A stretch of DNA of 64,000 nt, taken from assembly GCA_964351595.1 (NCBI GenBank), contig CAYGOT010000004.1, positions 1 to 64,000 on the forward strand, read 5' to 3'. Positions 1 through 9,433 of the stretch are shown here, piece by piece; within the stretch, counting starts at the first letter, position 1, and the number at the start of each line of letters is the position of its first letter. The DNA is from UBA6059 sp964351595. GTDB lineage: Bacteria; Bacteroidota; Bacteroidia; Cytophagales; Cyclobacteriaceae. Below the pieces are notes generated by a model, which was given only the letters and a program-made list of their open reading frames with translations, was not told where the DNA came from and made no database searches. The translations under genes and the position numbers were made by a program.

Positions 1-222
1 AGAATAAAGTAAACCTAACCTAAAACCCAACAATCATCAGTAACCCTATTCTCTTCCTATTACTAACGATTTGTAAATTGGAATGTTCAGTAAGTCGCTC
101 GTTGTTATCCTAAACGTCTTTTGTATTACATGGTCAGATTCACGACCTTTTAGCAGTTGATCGTTATCAACTTCATCGTTTTTGCGTGTTATCCTACAAC
201 TTCTCAATCTAAACCTTCCTCA

Positions 223-1557
223 ATGGATCATATCGTTATCATTGGAAACGGCATCTCTGGAATTACCGCCGCAAGACATATCCGAAAGCGTAGTGATCAT
301 AAGATTACGGTAATCTCTGGAGAGACTGACCATTTTTTTTCTCGTACTGCACTCATGTATATCTACATGGGTCACATGGAGTACAAGCATACCAAGCCCT
401 ACGAAGATTGGTTTTGGACCAAAAATAGGATTGAGCTCAAAAAGGCTTGGGTTTCAGCTATAGACTTTGAGAATAAACAACTCTCTTTCCAGGGAGGAGA
501 AGCTCCATTAGGCTATGACAAGCTTGTACTAGCCCTCGGCTCTAAGCCAAACATGTTTGGTTGGCCAGGGCAGGACTTGAAAGGTGTGCAGGGTATGTAC
601 AGCTTTCAAAATCTCGAGTATATCGAGGAGTACACCAAAGACATTTCAAGAGGCGTCATTGTAGGAGGTGGTCTTATCGGAATCGAGCTGGCAGAGATGC
701 TCCACTCAAGAAACATCCCTACCACATTTCTGGTAAGGGAAAAAAGCTTCTGGAATGGTGTGCTGCCCCCTGAAGAATCCGCAATGATCAATCGCGAGAT
801 TAACAATAACCATGTCGACCTGAGGCTGGAAACTGAGCTAAAAGAGATCATCGGGGATGAAAATGGTCGTGTAAAATCAGTGATCACCGGAGACGGAGAG
901 ACTATCGAATGCCAGTTCGTCGGATTGACCGCTGGGGTCACCCCTAATATCGGATTGGTGAAAAAAACCGTACTGGAAATCAATCGCGGCATTATGGTAG
1001 ATGAGGCATTAGCTACCAATATACCAGATGTCTATGCCATCGGAGACTGTGCGGAGTTTCGCACACCCAACGGACAGAGAAGGCCCATCGAGCAGGTATG
1101 GTATACCGGAAGAATGATGGGTGAAACAGTCGCCAGGACACTTACAGGCGAAAGGACACCCTATCGTCCCGGCATCTGGTTCAACAGTGCCAAGTTCTTT
1201 GATATCGAATACCAGACTTACGGCTGGGTCTGGGCAAAGGATAAGGAAAATGAACAGAGTTTCTACTGGGAAGACCCGGAGAAGGGAAACAAGTCTTTGA
1301 GGATCGTCTTTGATAAAACTTCGAAGCAAGTACTCGGCTGCAACGCTTTCGGTCTGCGGATGCGACATGAGGTCTGGGACAAATGGCTGGGCGATGGAGC
1401 GCAATTAAAAGAAGTGATGCAAAACCTCGACAAGGCACACTTCGATCCGGAGTTTTTCAAACGATACGAATCAGCTATACAGGAGAAATACAATGAGGAG
1501 TTCCCTGAAGATCAGGTCGCTCCGCGAAAGAAATCACTACTTGAAAAAATATTCTAA
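223..1557 (+). CDS. FAD-dependent pyridine nucleotide-disulphide-type oxidoreductase
   Basis: A 444-residue flavoprotein. Residues 8-13 are GNGISG, the FAD dinucleotide loop. A second Rossmann motif GGGLIGIELAEM lies mid-protein for NAD(P)H, and AIGDCAEF near residue 285 closes the FAD site. This layout is typical of NADH:rubredoxin/nitrite-reductase-like reductases, which pass electrons from NAD(P)H to a protein or small acceptor. No redox-active CxxxxC disulphide is evident. I chose the ATG at 223 because the N-terminal Rossmann strand starts immediately after it; an upstream in-frame TTG at 157 would add an implausible 22-residue tail. The stop codon abuts the ATG of the membrane ferredoxin gene, so the two are probably translationally coupled and work together. 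The substrate is unknown. Confidence 0.85.
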   Translation: MDHIVIIGNGISGITAARHIRKRSDHKITVISGETDHFFSRTALMYIYMGHMEYKHTKPYEDWFWTKNRIELKKAWVSAIDFENKQLSFQGGEAPLGYDKLVLALGSKPNMFGWPGQDLKGVQGMYSFQNLEYIEEYTKDISRGVIVGGGLIGIELAEMLHSRNIPTTFLVREKSFWNGVLPPEESAMINREINNNHVDLRLETELKEIIGDENGRVKSVITGDGETIECQFVGLTAGVTPNIGLVKKTVLEINRGIMVDEALATNIPDVYAIGDCAEFRTPNGQRRPIEQVWYTGRMMGETVARTLTGERTPYRPGIWFNSAKFFDIEYQTYGWVWAKDKENEQSFYWEDPEKGNKSLRIVFDKTSKQVLGCNAFGLRMRHEVWDKWLGDGAQLKEVMQNLDKAHFDPEFFKRYESAIQEKYNEEFPEDQVAPRKKSLLEKIF

Positions 1558-3351
1558 ATGAAAATCATACAACAGGCCGGTCTTTTAATATTCATTGCTG
1601 GATTTTCACTTTTCCTGATCAGCTTTTTTATACCCAGCTATCAGCTTACCGAGTCGACCATAAAAGATCAAATCGGAGAGGAAAAACAGCAAGTATTCTT
1701 AGACTTCAGCTCTGATATCATTGGCGCGACTTATACGAGCAACGTTAATCTGGTATCTGATCTAGGGAGCACGTTTGATGCGATCAACGAGGCTCAGATT
1801 TCTAAATACGGTTTTTCTGACCAAGACATTGAGGCAATTCATCGCATCAACAGATCAGCGGGGACTTTCACATTGGCCTCCTTGGATAAAGTGTTTGAAG
1901 GAGATAATCCAATTGTTCAATTCAAGAAAAAAGCATTCGCCGACTATGGCAGCTGGATGGACGGCCGGGAGTACAACTCGGAAGATGAATTGAAAAACAA
2001 CATTACCAATGTCGCCGACAACATTCGCAAGTACGGCATCATTAATCAATTCGGCTTTGATCAATATAAGATCAAGGACCTCAGGTACTCGCTGGTCAAG
2101 GCTGCAAGCAAAGGCACCATCAATGAGCGACCAGGTATGTGGCTACTCCTTACCTACGGCCTGACGATTCTCGGAGCAATGATGTATTTGCTTCCTAAGC
2201 AAAAGCTGGACGGTAATCCGGGCATCAAAAACAACGGCATCTTCCATAGTTCGCTAAAGAACAGAGGCTGGCTGGGTATTCTGCTAGGCACCTTCCTCAT
2301 CGGCTTCTATATCCTACTTTATTTCTATCCGGAGTACATGACCGCATGGATCACGACGGTCGACCCCATCAGCCAACTGCTTAAAGGGTCTGATGCCGGT
2401 AGGTTCTTCCTCTATGGCTTCATCTACACGCTTTGCATCATCGTGATGGGTGTGCGCATGATCATCAAATACCGTCATAGCAGGTACCAGATTGCGCGCA
2501 CGATCAGCGTCATGTTCTTTCAGACCGCTTTCGCCTTTCTCCTACCGGAAATCTTGCTTCGCCTCAATCAGCCCTATTTTGACTTCAAGAACATATGGCC
2601 ATTGGATTATGATTTCTTCTTTGACAATGAGTTAAACACCCTCATCGCCAATGGCGGCCTGGGTATCTTCATGTTAGGCTGGGGTATCGGGTTGATCATC
2701 ATTGGGGTACCTGTGTTCGTCTACTTTTTCGGCAAACGCTGGTATTGTAGCTGGGTATGCGGCTGTGGTGGATTAGCCGAGACATTGGGTGATCCCTATC
2801 GACAGCTTTCTGATAAGAGCCTGAAGGCATGGAAGTTTGAGCGCTTCTCAATTCATGGAGTACTTGTATTTGCGGTAGTGATGACCATAGGTGTACTCTA
2901 CACGTACTGGACAGGCTCCAGCCAATTATTTGGCATAGTCGATACGTACCAAATGCGATCCGTCTATGGTGCATGGATCGGTGCTGGGTTTGCTGGTGTC
3001 ATTGGCACAGGTTTTTACCCACTGATGGGCAATCGTGTCTGGTGTAGGTTTGGGTGCCCGCTGGCAGCCTACCTCGGCCTGATTCAGCGCTTCAAATCGC
3101 GATTTAGAATTACAACCAATGGTGGTCAGTGCATCTCTTGCGGCAACTGTTCTACCCATTGCGAGATGGGCATAGATGTACGCTGGTATGCACAGAGAGG
3201 GCAAAATATCATTCGAAGCTCATGTGTCGGCTGTGGCGTTTGCTCATCAGTTTGTCCCAGGGGAGTCCTCAATCTTGAGAACCGAGATGAGGAGGGTAGA
3301 TTCAATCAGCCCATCCTTATAGGCAATGACAGCTTTAAAGTGGAGGCTTAG
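1558..3351 (+). CDS. NosR/NapH/CcoG-like membrane polyferredoxin
   Basis: A 597-residue inner-membrane iron-sulfur protein. The N-terminus has one membrane helix, an extracytoplasmic segment of about 170 residues, and then further helices. Two cysteine motifs in the membrane core (CSWVCGCGG and CRFGCPLAAY) match the NapH/NosR/CcoG family. The C-terminus carries two [4Fe-4S] ferredoxin motifs, CISCGNCSTHC and CVGCGVCSSVCP. Family members move electrons across or along the membrane. It starts directly after the stop of the FAD oxidoreductase, which suggests the flavoprotein feeds it from NAD(P)H. No nitrous oxide or nitrate reductase gene is nearby, so the final acceptor is unclear. Confidence 0.85.
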   Translation: MKIIQQAGLLIFIAGFSLFLISFFIPSYQLTESTIKDQIGEEKQQVFLDFSSDIIGATYTSNVNLVSDLGSTFDAINEAQISKYGFSDQDIEAIHRINRSAGTFTLASLDKVFEGDNPIVQFKKKAFADYGSWMDGREYNSEDELKNNITNVADNIRKYGIINQFGFDQYKIKDLRYSLVKAASKGTINERPGMWLLLTYGLTILGAMMYLLPKQKLDGNPGIKNNGIFHSSLKNRGWLGILLGTFLIGFYILLYFYPEYMTAWITTVDPISQLLKGSDAGRFFLYGFIYTLCIIVMGVRMIIKYRHSRYQIARTISVMFFQTAFAFLLPEILLRLNQPYFDFKNIWPLDYDFFFDNELNTLIANGGLGIFMLGWGIGLIIIGVPVFVYFFGKRWYCSWVCGCGGLAETLGDPYRQLSDKSLKAWKFERFSIHGVLVFAVVMTIGVLYTYWTGSSQLFGIVDTYQMRSVYGAWIGAGFAGVIGTGFYPLMGNRVWCRFGCPLAAYLGLIQRFKSRFRITTNGGQCISCGNCSTHCEMGIDVRWYAQRGQNIIRSSCVGCGVCSSVCPRGVLNLENRDEEGRFNQPILIGNDSFKVEA

Positions 3352-3390
3352 TCTAGGTCAAGTCAGGTCGGGAGATTATTTTCGTCCTGT

Positions 3391-4683
3391 ATGAAGAATA
3401 CAGGACTTACTATCTATTTTATCACTTTTTGCCATTTCGTAATGGGCCAGTCCTACTCTATGTGGGTGACAGGTGATAGTGCTAACGTCAATACGAACCA
3501 TCAGCAGGCCATAGTACTTGCCGGTGGAGGTGGAGATCACGACGGAGGTATGCGCTGGATGCTCCGCAAAGCCGATGGTGGAGATGTTGTGGTGATCAGA
3601 GCTTCAGGCTCAGACGGATACAATCCTTATTTCTTTGACGAGTTGAATGTGCATGTAAACTCTGTGACCACCATCCGGTTTGACTCTGGAGAAGCTGCTT
3701 TCGATAGCTTGGTCATCAATCAGATCAGGGAAGCAGAAGTGCTTTTCATCGCTGGAGGTGATCAGACTGTCTATCGCGAATATTGGTTCGATACTCCTGT
3801 ACAAGAGGCTATCAATTACCTGATCCATGACAAGAAAGCAACCGTAGGTGGTACCAGTGCTGGTATGGCGATCCTTGGACATTACCATTATACCCCTACT
3901 GACCTTGGCGTAACGAGCGAAGAAGCACTCAGCGATCCCTTTCATCCGTATATGGACAAGATCAATACGGATGATTTTATCTCAGCACCTTTCCTTGATA
4001 ACGTCATCACTGATACGCATTTTGATCAGCGTGAGCGCTCTGGTCGCACAGTGGCTTTCCTTGCTAGGCTTGTAGGGTTAAATTTTATTCCAAGTGGGAT
4101 TGCCGCCAATGAATATACCGCTGTTGGAATTGATAGAGATGGTCTTGCCTGGGTGTTTGGGGATTATCCCAATTACGATGATTTTGTCTATTTCTTTCAA
4201 ACGAATTGTGAAGCTGAAAATATCCAGCCAGAAACACTTAAAGGTGGTCAACCACTCTTATGGAATCTTAATGGACAAGCTCTGAAAGTGTACAAGGTAG
4301 CTGGTAGTAATGACGGTGCTCGATATTTTGATCTTAAATCCTGGCAAGATGGTAGAGGTGGCGAATGGGAAGATTGGTCTGTAGTTGATGGTGCTGTGGT
4401 AAAAGTCTTAACCAATGAGGCACCTTGTTTAGTGGCAGGCATTGCAGATGAAGTCGATCTTGTGGTACCCAACCCAGTTGCAGATAAGATTCAAATCAAA
4501 GCTAATAAGGGCATCTATCACATCAGGTTACTCCAATTGGATGGTAGCTTGATTTTTGAAAAGCCCTCTTTAGGATCTAAGTCTTTTTCAGTAGATGCTG
4601 AAAAAGTAAAGTCCGGATTGCATATCCTTCAGCTCACCTTCGAGGATGGCTCTGTACTAAGTCAGAAGCTCATCAAAGAGTAG
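3391..4683 (+). CDS. Secreted cyanophycinase-like S51 peptidase with T9SS sorting domain
   Basis: A 430-residue protein with a signal peptide (about residues 1-20). The S51 core shows AGGDQ at 121-125 and GGTSAGM with the nucleophile Ser156, the classic cyanophycinase/peptidase E arrangement. Cyanophycinases cut the Asp-Arg polymer cyanophycin or related beta-Asp peptides. The last 75 or so residues (starting VVPNPVADKIQI and ending LSQKLIKE) look like a type A sorting domain for type IX secretion, so the enzyme should be exported and anchored or released at the cell surface. The gene starts 39 bp after the polyferredoxin gene but has no obvious functional link to it. Whether the substrate is cyanophycin or another isopeptide cannot be told from sequence. 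Confidence 0.85.
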   Translation: MKNTGLTIYFITFCHFVMGQSYSMWVTGDSANVNTNHQQAIVLAGGGGDHDGGMRWMLRKADGGDVVVIRASGSDGYNPYFFDELNVHVNSVTTIRFDSGEAAFDSLVINQIREAEVLFIAGGDQTVYREYWFDTPVQEAINYLIHDKKATVGGTSAGMAILGHYHYTPTDLGVTSEEALSDPFHPYMDKINTDDFISAPFLDNVITDTHFDQRERSGRTVAFLARLVGLNFIPSGIAANEYTAVGIDRDGLAWVFGDYPNYDDFVYFFQTNCEAENIQPETLKGGQPLLWNLNGQALKVYKVAGSNDGARYFDLKSWQDGRGGEWEDWSVVDGAVVKVLTNEAPCLVAGIADEVDLVVPNPVADKIQIKANKGIYHIRLLQLDGSLIFEKPSLGSKSFSVDAEKVKSGLHILQLTFEDGSVLSQKLIKE

Positions 4684-4756
4684 CCCGGATTTCTGCATAT
4701 CGTAAGAATCAACCTAGTTCTGTCAATAGACTGACACATCATCCCGTTGAATAGGC

Positions 4757-4764
4757 TATTTTTG
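4757..4764 (+). promoter_or_regulatory. Candidate -7 box TAnnTTTG ahead of the glycosyltransferase operon
   Basis: TATTTTTG matches the Bacteroidota -7 consensus TAnnTTTG exactly and lies about 30 bp before the ATG at 4795. No clear TTTG element is seen at the expected upstream distance, so the call rests on the -7 box and its position. Confidence 0.4.
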
Positions 4765-4794
4765 TACCTTAGATAAATCCGAGTCCAACATAGT

Positions 4795-5484
4795 ATGTCC
4801 AAAAGAATTAAAGTCATCATCCCTGCATTTAACGAACAGAACGCTGTTGGTCAGGTGATCGATGAGATACCTATGGACATAGTAGATGAGATCATCGTAG
4901 TTGATAACGGCTCCACTGACAATACTCAGGAAATAGCCAGGTCAAAAGGTGCCACGGCACTCTATCAACCTAAGCGCGGCTATGGATGGGCCTGTCTCAA
5001 GGGCATAGAGTATATCTCCGACCAACTTGAAAAACCTGATATCGTCGTTTTTATTGATGGGGATCGCTCTGATTATCCGGAGGAAATGAGGAAACTGGTA
5101 CAGCCCATCATTGAAAATAATGTTGACTTTGTCATTGGATCAAGAGCTCTGGGCCAAAGAGAAGAAGGGTCGATGACTCCTCAGCAAATATTCGGCAACT
5201 GGCTGGCCACCTCATTAATCCAGGTGTTGCATAGTACTTCCTACACGGACCTTGGCCCTTTTAGAGCGATCAGATACAAAAGTCTGGTACGCATGGGCAT
5301 GAGTGATAAAACCTACGGGTGGACGGTAGAGATGCAGATCAAGGCAGCCAAGCAAAAGCTTAGAATTGAAGAAGTAGCGGTAAACTATCGTAAGAGAATA
5401 GGAGTTTCCAAAGTGTCTGGCACTGTGAAAGGCACCATTATGGCCGGATACAAGATCATCTGGACGATTTTTAAATACTTATGA
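4795..5484 (+). CDS. Family 2 glycosyltransferase, dolichyl/polyprenyl-phosphate sugar synthase-like
   Basis: A 229-residue GT-A enzyme. The N-terminus IPAFNEQNAVGQVI and the VVDNGSTDNT motif form the nucleotide-sugar site, and DGDRSDYPEE supplies the metal-binding acidic motif. The pattern resembles DPM1-like enzymes, which transfer a sugar from a nucleotide donor to a polyprenyl phosphate. It heads a tightly packed operon: the next gene overlaps by 4 nt (ATGA). The last gene of the operon is a TIGR04282 transferase and another member is a GT-C enzyme that would use lipid-linked sugars, so this protein could make that lipid donor. That link is an inference. Confidence 0.85.
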   Translation: MSKRIKVIIPAFNEQNAVGQVIDEIPMDIVDEIIVVDNGSTDNTQEIARSKGATALYQPKRGYGWACLKGIEYISDQLEKPDIVVFIDGDRSDYPEEMRKLVQPIIENNVDFVIGSRALGQREEGSMTPQQIFGNWLATSLIQVLHSTSYTDLGPFRAIRYKSLVRMGMSDKTYGWTVEMQIKAAKQKLRIEEVAVNYRKRIGVSKVSGTVKGTIMAGYKIIWTIFKYL

Positions 5485-6953
5485 TAGAATGGCTCATTAT
5501 CGGAGGCTATGTGCTCTCCATGACTGTGATTTTGATCCTGAGTCTTGGTCAATTGCATCTTACCTGGCACTACCGCAATGGTAAGCACTTGCTCAAGTCA
5601 ACACCTGACCTGGTTAATCACCCGAAGGTCACGATTCAGCTTCCAGTATTCAATGAGCTTTATGTAATAGAGCGATTGATTGACAAAGTCACTCAGCTTG
5701 ATTACCCTAAGTCCCAACTTGAAATTCAGGTATTGGATGACTCGACGGATGAAACCACTCAGCTTATTGCTGATAAGGTGAAGGGTTATCAATCGCAGGG
5801 ATTTGAAATAGTCCATATTCGTCGGCCTGATCGCACGGGCTTCAAGGCAGGAGCGCTGCAATATGGCACAGAGCGCACTGAAAGTGAATTCCTGGCCATT
5901 TTTGATGCGGACTTCCTACCGGAAAAGGACTTTCTAAAAAAGACCGTACCGCATTTCATGAACAGCCAAATAGGTATGGTACAGACCCGATGGGGCCATC
6001 TCAACAAAGACTATAGCATACTGACACGGCTGCAGGCATTTGGCCTTGATGGCCATTTTACGGTAGAGCAGAGTGGGAGAAATAATGCCGGGAGTTTCAT
6101 CAACTTCAATGGCACGGCGGGCGTTTGGCGCAAGCAATGTATAGAGGAGGCCGGTGGCTGGTCTGCAGATACATTAACCGAAGACCTGGACCTGAGCTAT
6201 CGCGCACAACTCAAAGGCTGGAAATTTGAATACTTGGAGGACATAGTGTCTCCGGCTGAGCTTCCGGTCATTATGCCAGCCATCAAGTCGCAGCAGTATC
6301 GATGGAATAAAGGAGCCGCTGAGACCGCCAAAAAGAATGTGGGTAGAATCTGGAATGCACCGATCGGAAAGCGTCAAAAGACACATGCGCTACTTCATCT
6401 ACTGAATAATACTGGCTTTATTTTCATACTGATAGCCTCCTTGCTAAGTGTCCCAATGCTTCTCATCAAAGATGCTAATCCCGAGTTCAACCTTGTGTTT
6501 CATCTGGGAAGTGTATTTATCATTGGCTTTTTAGCCATTGCTTATTTCTACTGGCATGCCACCATGAAAATTGAGCCCACACAGACTTTCCGACACTGGG
6601 TGGTACGCTTCCCAATGTTTCTCACCTTCTCCATGGGGCTGGCCTTTCACAATGCCGTCGCTGTTTCGGAAGGCTACCTGGGCATCAAAACCCCATTCAT
6701 TCGTACTCCCAAATTCAACATTAGCGGTAGCAACGGTTCTTGGTCCAGCAACAAATACATCAAGGCTAACCTTAGCTTTCAGACCCTCATTGAGGGCTTG
6801 ATAAGCCTGTACTTCATGTACGGATTCTATCAGGGACTGATCCTCGGCGACTATGGCTTGATATTCTTTCACCTGATGCTGGCTGTTGGCTTTGGTGGCA
6901 TCTTCTTCTTCAGCATCCAATCAGCCACTCATCGTGCGCCCACTACCTCCTAA
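5481..6953 (+). CDS. Processive family 2 glycosyltransferase (cellulose synthase-like), membrane protein
   Basis: A 490-residue inner-membrane glycosyltransferase. One N-terminal helix is followed by a GT-A domain with LDDSTDETT, the DAD metal motif (IFDADFLPE), the catalytic TEDLDLSYR motif, and QQYRW, the QxxRW signature of processive beta-glycosyltransferases. Several membrane helices follow. Related proteins build glucomannan-like or other beta-linked chains, or glycolipids. The start overlaps the previous gene by 4 nt, and the end overlaps the following GT-C gene, which suggests co-translation. The polymer made is unknown: no PilZ domain or cellulose operon partners are present. Confidence 0.85.
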   Translation: MIEWLIIGGYVLSMTVILILSLGQLHLTWHYRNGKHLLKSTPDLVNHPKVTIQLPVFNELYVIERLIDKVTQLDYPKSQLEIQVLDDSTDETTQLIADKVKGYQSQGFEIVHIRRPDRTGFKAGALQYGTERTESEFLAIFDADFLPEKDFLKKTVPHFMNSQIGMVQTRWGHLNKDYSILTRLQAFGLDGHFTVEQSGRNNAGSFINFNGTAGVWRKQCIEEAGGWSADTLTEDLDLSYRAQLKGWKFEYLEDIVSPAELPVIMPAIKSQQYRWNKGAAETAKKNVGRIWNAPIGKRQKTHALLHLLNNTGFIFILIASLLSVPMLLIKDANPEFNLVFHLGSVFIIGFLAIAYFYWHATMKIEPTQTFRHWVVRFPMFLTFSMGLAFHNAVAVSEGYLGIKTPFIRTPKFNISGSNGSWSSNKYIKANLSFQTLIEGLISLYFMYGFYQGLILGDYGLIFFHLMLAVGFGGIFFFSIQSATHRAPTTS

Positions 6954-8244
6954 ATCGGCGTGGTTCTTCCTGGCCGTGCTATTTACAGCTATAGCCTATA
7001 TTCATTATGGCATTGCAAGAGAGGAGTCAGCCTTATTGATCAGTACGTTCGCGATTGGTTTCGCGGCATATTTTGCGTTATCACGAATGGCATTGCCATG
7101 GCTACTGATTCTTGGAGCCGGCATAGTAGCAAGACTTGTTCTATTTGGCGGTTTTCCCTCCCTGTCAGATGACTTCTATCGGTTTATCTGGGATGGGCGA
7201 TTACTGCTGGCGGGTATCAGCCCGTTTGCGGAGCTGCCCGCATGGTATATGCAAGAAGGAAACAGCACCCTGCAGGTTGACGCTTCGTTGTTCGAGCTGC
7301 TCAACTCACCCAATTATTACACAGTCTACCCTCCCATCAGCCAGTTCACTTTTTGGCTTTCGGCAGCTTTAAGCTCCTCTATAGCCGGATCAGTGTTCGT
7401 CATCCGATTGATCATCTTTAGCGCTGAGGTGGTCAACTTTTTCCTGATCAGGAGTCTACTCATTTCTTACCAGAAACCGGCTTCACTCGCTGCTCTCTAT
7501 TTCCTAAATCCGTTAGTCATACTGGAACTGACTGGCAATCTTCATTTTGAGGGCATCATGCTTTCTTTTGTCCTGCTTGCAGTCCTATTTCATCAGGGTA
7601 AAAAAGATATTCCAACAGGGCTCACGCTAGCCGGAGGGGTAGCCACTAAGTTGGTACCATTGGCACTGGCCCCACTTTTTGTCACCAGCGATCCCCCTAA
7701 GCGCTGGCTCATCATTGGCTTGAGCTGTATAGCAGGTTTGATCCTGCTCTTCACACCCATAGTTGACAGCAGCCTGATTGATGGTCTGCAAAACAGCCTC
7801 TCCCTATTCATTCAAAAGTTTGAATTCAATGCAAGCATCTATTACCTGGCAAGGGAAGTAGGCTTTTGGGTCAAAGGATACAACATCATAGAGACGTTGG
7901 GTCCGGCATTGACTAAAATAACGGTAGCATTGATTTTGGCATATGCCTTCCTTAGCAGGAAAAATGAAAATCTCGCTGAAAGAATGATGTGGGTATGGAT
8001 GATCTATTTGGCGCTAGCCCTGATCGTGCACCCCTGGTACTGTATCCCAATGGTGGGCTTGTGCCTTTTCACCAAATATAGGTTTCCTATTTACTGGTCG
8101 GGTCTTATCTTCTTATCGTATCTAGGCTATGATGCGACTGGATATACTCCGCCATATTTTTGGATAATCGCAGAATATGTCGGATTGTATTTCCTGATGG
8201 CTTGGGAAATCAAGGAGGTACAAACTAACGTTAAGGCTGTATGA
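6934..8244 (+). CDS. GT-C type mannosyltransferase-like integral membrane protein
   Basis: About 436 residues with ten or more hydrophobic helices. The first loop contains SDDFYRFIWDGRLLLAGISPF, a segment typical of GT-C enzymes of the GT87/DUF2029 type that use polyprenyl-phosphate sugars. Such enzymes add mannose or similar residues on the periplasmic side. The most likely start is the GTG at 6934, which overlaps the previous gene by 20 nt and places the first helix near the N-terminus. A TTG at 6886 is also in frame but adds a poorly plausible serine-rich leader. The end overlaps the rhodanese gene by 4 nt. Confidence 0.75.
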   Translation: MRPLPPKSAWFFLAVLFTAIAYIHYGIAREESALLISTFAIGFAAYFALSRMALPWLLILGAGIVARLVLFGGFPSLSDDFYRFIWDGRLLLAGISPFAELPAWYMQEGNSTLQVDASLFELLNSPNYYTVYPPISQFTFWLSAALSSSIAGSVFVIRLIIFSAEVVNFFLIRSLLISYQKPASLAALYFLNPLVILELTGNLHFEGIMLSFVLLAVLFHQGKKDIPTGLTLAGGVATKLVPLALAPLFVTSDPPKRWLIIGLSCIAGLILLFTPIVDSSLIDGLQNSLSLFIQKFEFNASIYYLAREVGFWVKGYNIIETLGPALTKITVALILAYAFLSRKNENLAERMMWVWMIYLALALIVHPWYCIPMVGLCLFTKYRFPIYWSGLIFLSYLGYDATGYTPPYFWIIAEYVGLYFLMAWEIKEVQTNVKAV

Positions 8245-8741
8245 GTAAGCTGCTATTTGTTTGCTTTGTCTTATTGCAACCCATGACCTCTACGGCCCAG
8301 GGTGCTTTTGACCTGATGCTGAAAGGAATGTACAAGGAGACAGTGCCGTTGATCTCAACCGACAGTGCACTGGAAGTACTTATCGATGCTCAAGCAGTTT
8401 TTCTCGATACCAGATCTTCTGAAGAATACGATGTTAGCCATATTGAAGGAGCCCGGTTCGTTGATTACGAAACATTTGAAATTAGTCAAATGGAGAACCT
8501 ACCTAAGGACTCAGCCATCGTAGTATATTGCTCCGTGGGCTATCGCAGCGAGCGCATAGGAGAGCAACTGCTCTCTGCTGGTTTTAGCAATGTCCGTAAT
8601 CTATACGGTGGTATTTTTGAATGGAAAAACGAGCATCGACAAGTGGTCAATAAAGCATCACAACCCACTGATAGTGTTCACGCATTCAACAGGCTCTGGG
8701 GCATCTGGCTACATGAAGGAATCAAGGTATATGACAAATAG
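8241..8741 (+). CDS. Exported rhodanese-domain protein
   Basis: A 166-residue protein with an N-terminal signal peptide ending near TAQG. It has a single rhodanese domain: VFLDTRSSEEYDVSHIEGA is the CH2A-like region, and VVYCSVGYRSE carries the active-site cysteine loop. Such domains carry persulfide sulfur or act as redox or binding modules. A periplasmic rhodanese inside a glycosyltransferase operon is common in Bacteroidota beside TIGR04282 genes, but its role there is not established. It overlaps the upstream gene by 4 nt and the downstream one by 11 nt. Confidence 0.85.
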   Translation: MSKLLFVCFVLLQPMTSTAQGAFDLMLKGMYKETVPLISTDSALEVLIDAQAVFLDTRSSEEYDVSHIEGARFVDYETFEISQMENLPKDSAIVVYCSVGYRSERIGEQLLSAGFSNVRNLYGGIFEWKNEHRQVVNKASQPTDSVHAFNRLWGIWLHEGIKVYDK

Positions 8742-9321
8742 CACCCTTATCATCTTCGTAAAGAATCCCATTCCCGGTAGGGTAAAAACCAGGCTGGCCA
8801 AAGACATAGGAGATGAAAAAGCGGTCTGGGTCTATCGCAAACTGCTGCAACGCACTGCGGATGTGATACGACCTCTCAACATCAACAAGGCCGTGTGGTA
8901 CGGCGATCATGTCAATGATGATGACCTGTGGAACGGATTGAAAAAATATCAGCAGCCTGAGGGTGACCTGGGGCATAGAATGAAGTCAGCGTGTGAGAGG
9001 TCATTCGAGCACAGCGCCAAAGTCTGTATCATCGGGAGTGACTGCCCTCAGCTGAGTACTGAAATCATAGAAGAGGCTTTTGTTGCTCTTGACCATCATG
9101 ATTTTGTGATTGGTCCTGCCGAGGATGGAGGGTATTATTTGCTGGGAATGAGTTCGTTCATCCCCTCAGTATTCGAATCTGTCGAGTGGAGCACCTCAAA
9201 AGTCTTCGAACAAACTGTCGCGCGCATTGCGGCAGCTGGCGCCTCCTATCATACACTGGAAAAACTCCGTGATGTTGATGATATGCGTGATGTTGATGCA
9301 CTCGGTCTTATCATTCCATAG
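8731..9321 (+). CDS. TIGR04282 family glycosyltransferase (arsenosugar-type/rSAM-associated)
   Basis: A 196-residue protein with the characteristic N-terminus LIIFVKNPIPGRVKTRLAKDIG and the metal-site motif IGSDCPQL, then EDGGYYLLG. These define the TIGR04282 family, a GT-A-fold relative of nucleotidyltransferases named after arsenosugar biosynthesis clusters. No radical SAM ArsS-like gene is visible here, so an arsenic role is not supported by context. The ATG at 8731 was chosen because the conserved fold begins right after it; a longer frame upstream would lie within the rhodanese gene. It is the last gene of the glycosyltransferase operon. Confidence 0.8.
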   Translation: MTNSTLIIFVKNPIPGRVKTRLAKDIGDEKAVWVYRKLLQRTADVIRPLNINKAVWYGDHVNDDDLWNGLKKYQQPEGDLGHRMKSACERSFEHSAKVCIIGSDCPQLSTEIIEEAFVALDHHDFVIGPAEDGGYYLLGMSSFIPSVFESVEWSTSKVFEQTVARIAAAGASYHTLEKLRDVDDMRDVDALGLIIP

Positions 9322-9433
9322 ATGGTACAAGTTTATTCTTCATCTATCATCTAATTCACCAAACACATTCTACTTTATCCGTTGGACAAGTTTTGATATC
9401 AAAAACTTAATCCGGCAGTTTATTTCATTGCTA

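Noticed and set aside
157..222. N-terminal extension of the FAD oxidoreductase from a TTG start.
   Set aside because: The Rossmann strand begins right after the ATG at 223, and the extension has no signal-peptide or domain character.
1..222. A gene or RNA at the left edge.
   Set aside because: No frame with coding character, tRNA fold or clear promoter could be recognised in this stretch.
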